Shown here: one piece after another, positions 63,073-64,000 of the stretch
Numbering within the stretch: the first letter of the stretch is position 1
Layout: every line of letters begins with the position of its first letter
Source: Flavobacterium succinicans LMG 10402
GTDB taxonomy: Bacteria; Bacteroidota; Bacteroidia; Flavobacteriales; Flavobacteriaceae
Direction: 5' to 3'
Length of the DNA: 64,000 nucleotides
Assembly (NCBI RefSeq): GCF_000611675.1
Contig: NZ_JATV01000001.1
Location: forward strand, 248,001-312,000
Translations under genes and position numbers: made by a program
Notes under the pieces: generated by a model
What the model was told of the DNA's origin: nothing
What the model saw: the letters and a program-made list of their open reading frames with translations, nothing else
Databases searched by the model: none

Positions 63073-63627
63073 TTATGCTTCAGTTGTTTCGTTATTCTCT
63101 TCTGCAGCTGGAGCTTCTTCAGCTTCAACTTCAGCAACTTCTTCAGCAGGAGTTGCAGCAGCAATAGCGTCCGCCTCAGCTTGCGCTTGAGCAGCTAAAC
63201 GTTTTGCATTAACTTCTTGTTCTGCTTTTAAAGCTTTAGTTCTTTCAGCAGCTTGTGCTTTAGTCAAACCTTCTTTTTTAGCGTCAACTTTTCCAGCTTT
63301 AGCTTCTAACCAAGCAGCTAATTTAGCATCAGCTTGTTCTTGAGTTAAAGCTCCTTTACGAATACCTCCATCAAGGTGGTGTTTCAATAAAGCACCTTTG
63401 TAAGAAAGAATTGCTCTTGCAGTATCAGTTGGTTGAGCACCATTGTGCAACCATTTCACTGCACTATCCAAATTTAATTCGATAGTTGCTGGGTTAGTGT
63501 TTGGATTGTAAGTACCGATTTTCTCTAAGTATTTACCATCTCTTTTTGAGCGAGCGTCTGCTGCTACAACCCAGTAAAAAGGTTTTTGTTTTTTACCGTG
63601 TCTTTGTAATCTAATTTTTACTGACAT
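63073..63627 (-). CDS. rpsP: 30S ribosomal protein bS16 with long C-terminal tail
   Basis: 184 residues, about twice the usual 80-90. The core is residues 1-85 (VKIRLQRHGKKQKPFYWVVAADAR, GTYNPNTNP, WLHNGAQPTDTARAILS). The rest is rich in Ala, Glu, Lys and Gln and ends in an acidic Ala-Glu tail, as seen in other Bacteroidota bS16. A -7 box TATCTTTG (minus strand, 63677-63684) lies about 50 bases upstream, and the leader holds a small hairpin (63647-63651 with 63657-63661). Confidence 0.95.
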   Translation of the reverse strand: MSVKIRLQRHGKKQKPFYWVVAADARSKRDGKYLEKIGTYNPNTNPATIELNLDSAVKWLHNGAQPTDTARAILSYKGALLKHHLDGGIRKGALTQEQADAKLAAWLEAKAGKVDAKKEGLTKAQAAERTKALKAEQEVNAKRLAAQAQAEADAIAAATPAEEVAEVEAEEAPAAEENNETTEA

Positions 63628-63676
63628 AATCTTGTGATTAAATTTTGAGGTACTCGACCTCGATTAATTAAGGGTG

Positions 63677-63684
63677 CAAAGATA
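63677..63684 (-). promoter_or_regulatory. -7 box of the rpsP-rimM operon
   Basis: TATCTTTG on the minus strand, 49 bases before rpsP; no -33 at regular spacing. Confidence 0.45.
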
Positions 63685-63765
63685 CATTTTTTATTTAAAA
63701 AAACTATACTGGTCTATAATATTCATATTTGGATTTTTAATAACGACTACTTATGCCTTTTTTTA

Positions 63766-63794
63766 TTGTTTGAATTAAAAAAACTATAGATTTG
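63766..63794 (+). promoter_or_regulatory. Promoter of the right-edge lipoprotein gene
   Basis: TTG at 63766-63768, 18 bases, TAGATTTG at 63787-63794; the start codon is 29 bases further. Confidence 0.55.
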
Positions 63795-63823
63795 TAGTGA
63801 ATCAAATTCATCTAATTAATAGA

Positions 63824-64000
63824 ATGAAAAAAATACTTTTTTTTGTTGCTTTAGCTTTAGTTATGAGTTCTTGCTCAGACGATGTGGTTTTCAATAATCC
63901 TTCTGTTCAAGGTTTGAAGGACAATGTTTTTTGGCGTGCCCTTAAAAACAAAGCCGTTTTGTCTACAGATGGAAGCGTTGTAATAGAGGCTGTAACCTTG
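63824..64000 (+). CDS. Lipoprotein, N-terminal part
   Basis: 59 codons are present and the frame is open at the right edge. A lipoprotein signal peptide with Cys17 in LVMSSCSDD is followed by VVFNNPSVQGLKDNVFWRA. The combination of position next to rpsP and the DNVFWRA phrase recalls lipoproteins annotated as DUF6252 in Flavobacteria; this is from memory and only tentative. The gene is transcribed away from rpsP. Confidence 0.7.
   Translation, partial: MKKILFFVALALVMSSCSDDVVFNNPSVQGLKDNVFWRALKNKAVLSTDGSVVIEAVTL

Overview
The window reads as a chromosomal segment of a Flavobacterium-like member of the Flavobacteriaceae (Bacteroidota). The evidence is the AT-rich base use, starts without clear Shine-Dalgarno sequences, many TAnnTTTG (-7) promoter boxes with TTTG/TTG -33 elements, a type IX secretion (T9SS) type B sorting domain, a TonB-dependent receptor with an N-terminal carboxypeptidase-like domain, and lineage-typical genes such as the IPExxxVDY family gene between rnc and pyk and a bS16 with a long acidic tail. 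No tRNA, rRNA, CRISPR array, insertion sequence or prophage was seen. About 60 genes are supported; most are housekeeping genes in tight co-directional runs closed by strong hairpin terminators.

Layout. 1-4900: 3' end of asd, a lipoprotein esterase, a HAD phosphatase joined to a CAT-fold acyltransferase, an unknown secreted protein and ferritin. 4970-10400: a minus-strand block led by acpP-fabF-rnc-IPExxxVDY-pyk, followed by a Bax inhibitor-1-like membrane protein. 10500-14600: purN, rnhA, a PfkB-family kinase and a long PurF-like amidotransferase, then a 412-base non-coding stretch with a direct repeat and a terminator. 15000-25600: a hydrolase, a small ABC module, the two halves of an AddAB-like helicase-nuclease separated by an OmpA-family porin and kbl. 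25600-31900: rbfA, a LolC/E-like permease, dus, lepA, an antitoxin-like orphan and phosphofructokinase-2. 32100-37400: a 1351-residue T9SS cargo protein with eight internal repeats, then thiL. 37400-39200: an AbiH-family phage-defence gene bracketed by two oppositely oriented copies of an interspersed repeat.

39150-49460: a TIGR00266 protein, aminopeptidase P, lycopene cyclase, a three-gene putative metal-uptake cassette (histidine-rich small protein, TonB receptor, lipoprotein), a split ThrE-type exporter, a RaiA/HPF-like protein, a beta-barrel protein and an NTF2-like secreted protein. 49460-49885: nested palindromic repeats. 49886-57000: trmB, a LysE exporter, an alkyltransferase-like protein, the Fe-S carrier genes mrp and nifU, a ferredoxin, a GDSL hydrolase, a DUF3050 protein and glutaryl-CoA dehydrogenase. 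57200-61600: an S41 peptidase and an unusual erythromycin-esterase-like fusion. 61730-64000: trmN6, rimM, rpsP and the start of a lipoprotein gene.

The least ordinary features are four copies of an interspersed repeat with conserved arms and a variable hairpin centre, two of them flanking abiH; a decayed 28-codon copy of the 3' end of trmN6 lying on the far side of the erythromycin-esterase fusion gene, which looks like a recombination scar; nested repeats near 49.6 kb; and a possible small RNA after the purF-like gene. No completely new multi-gene system can be claimed from sequence alone.
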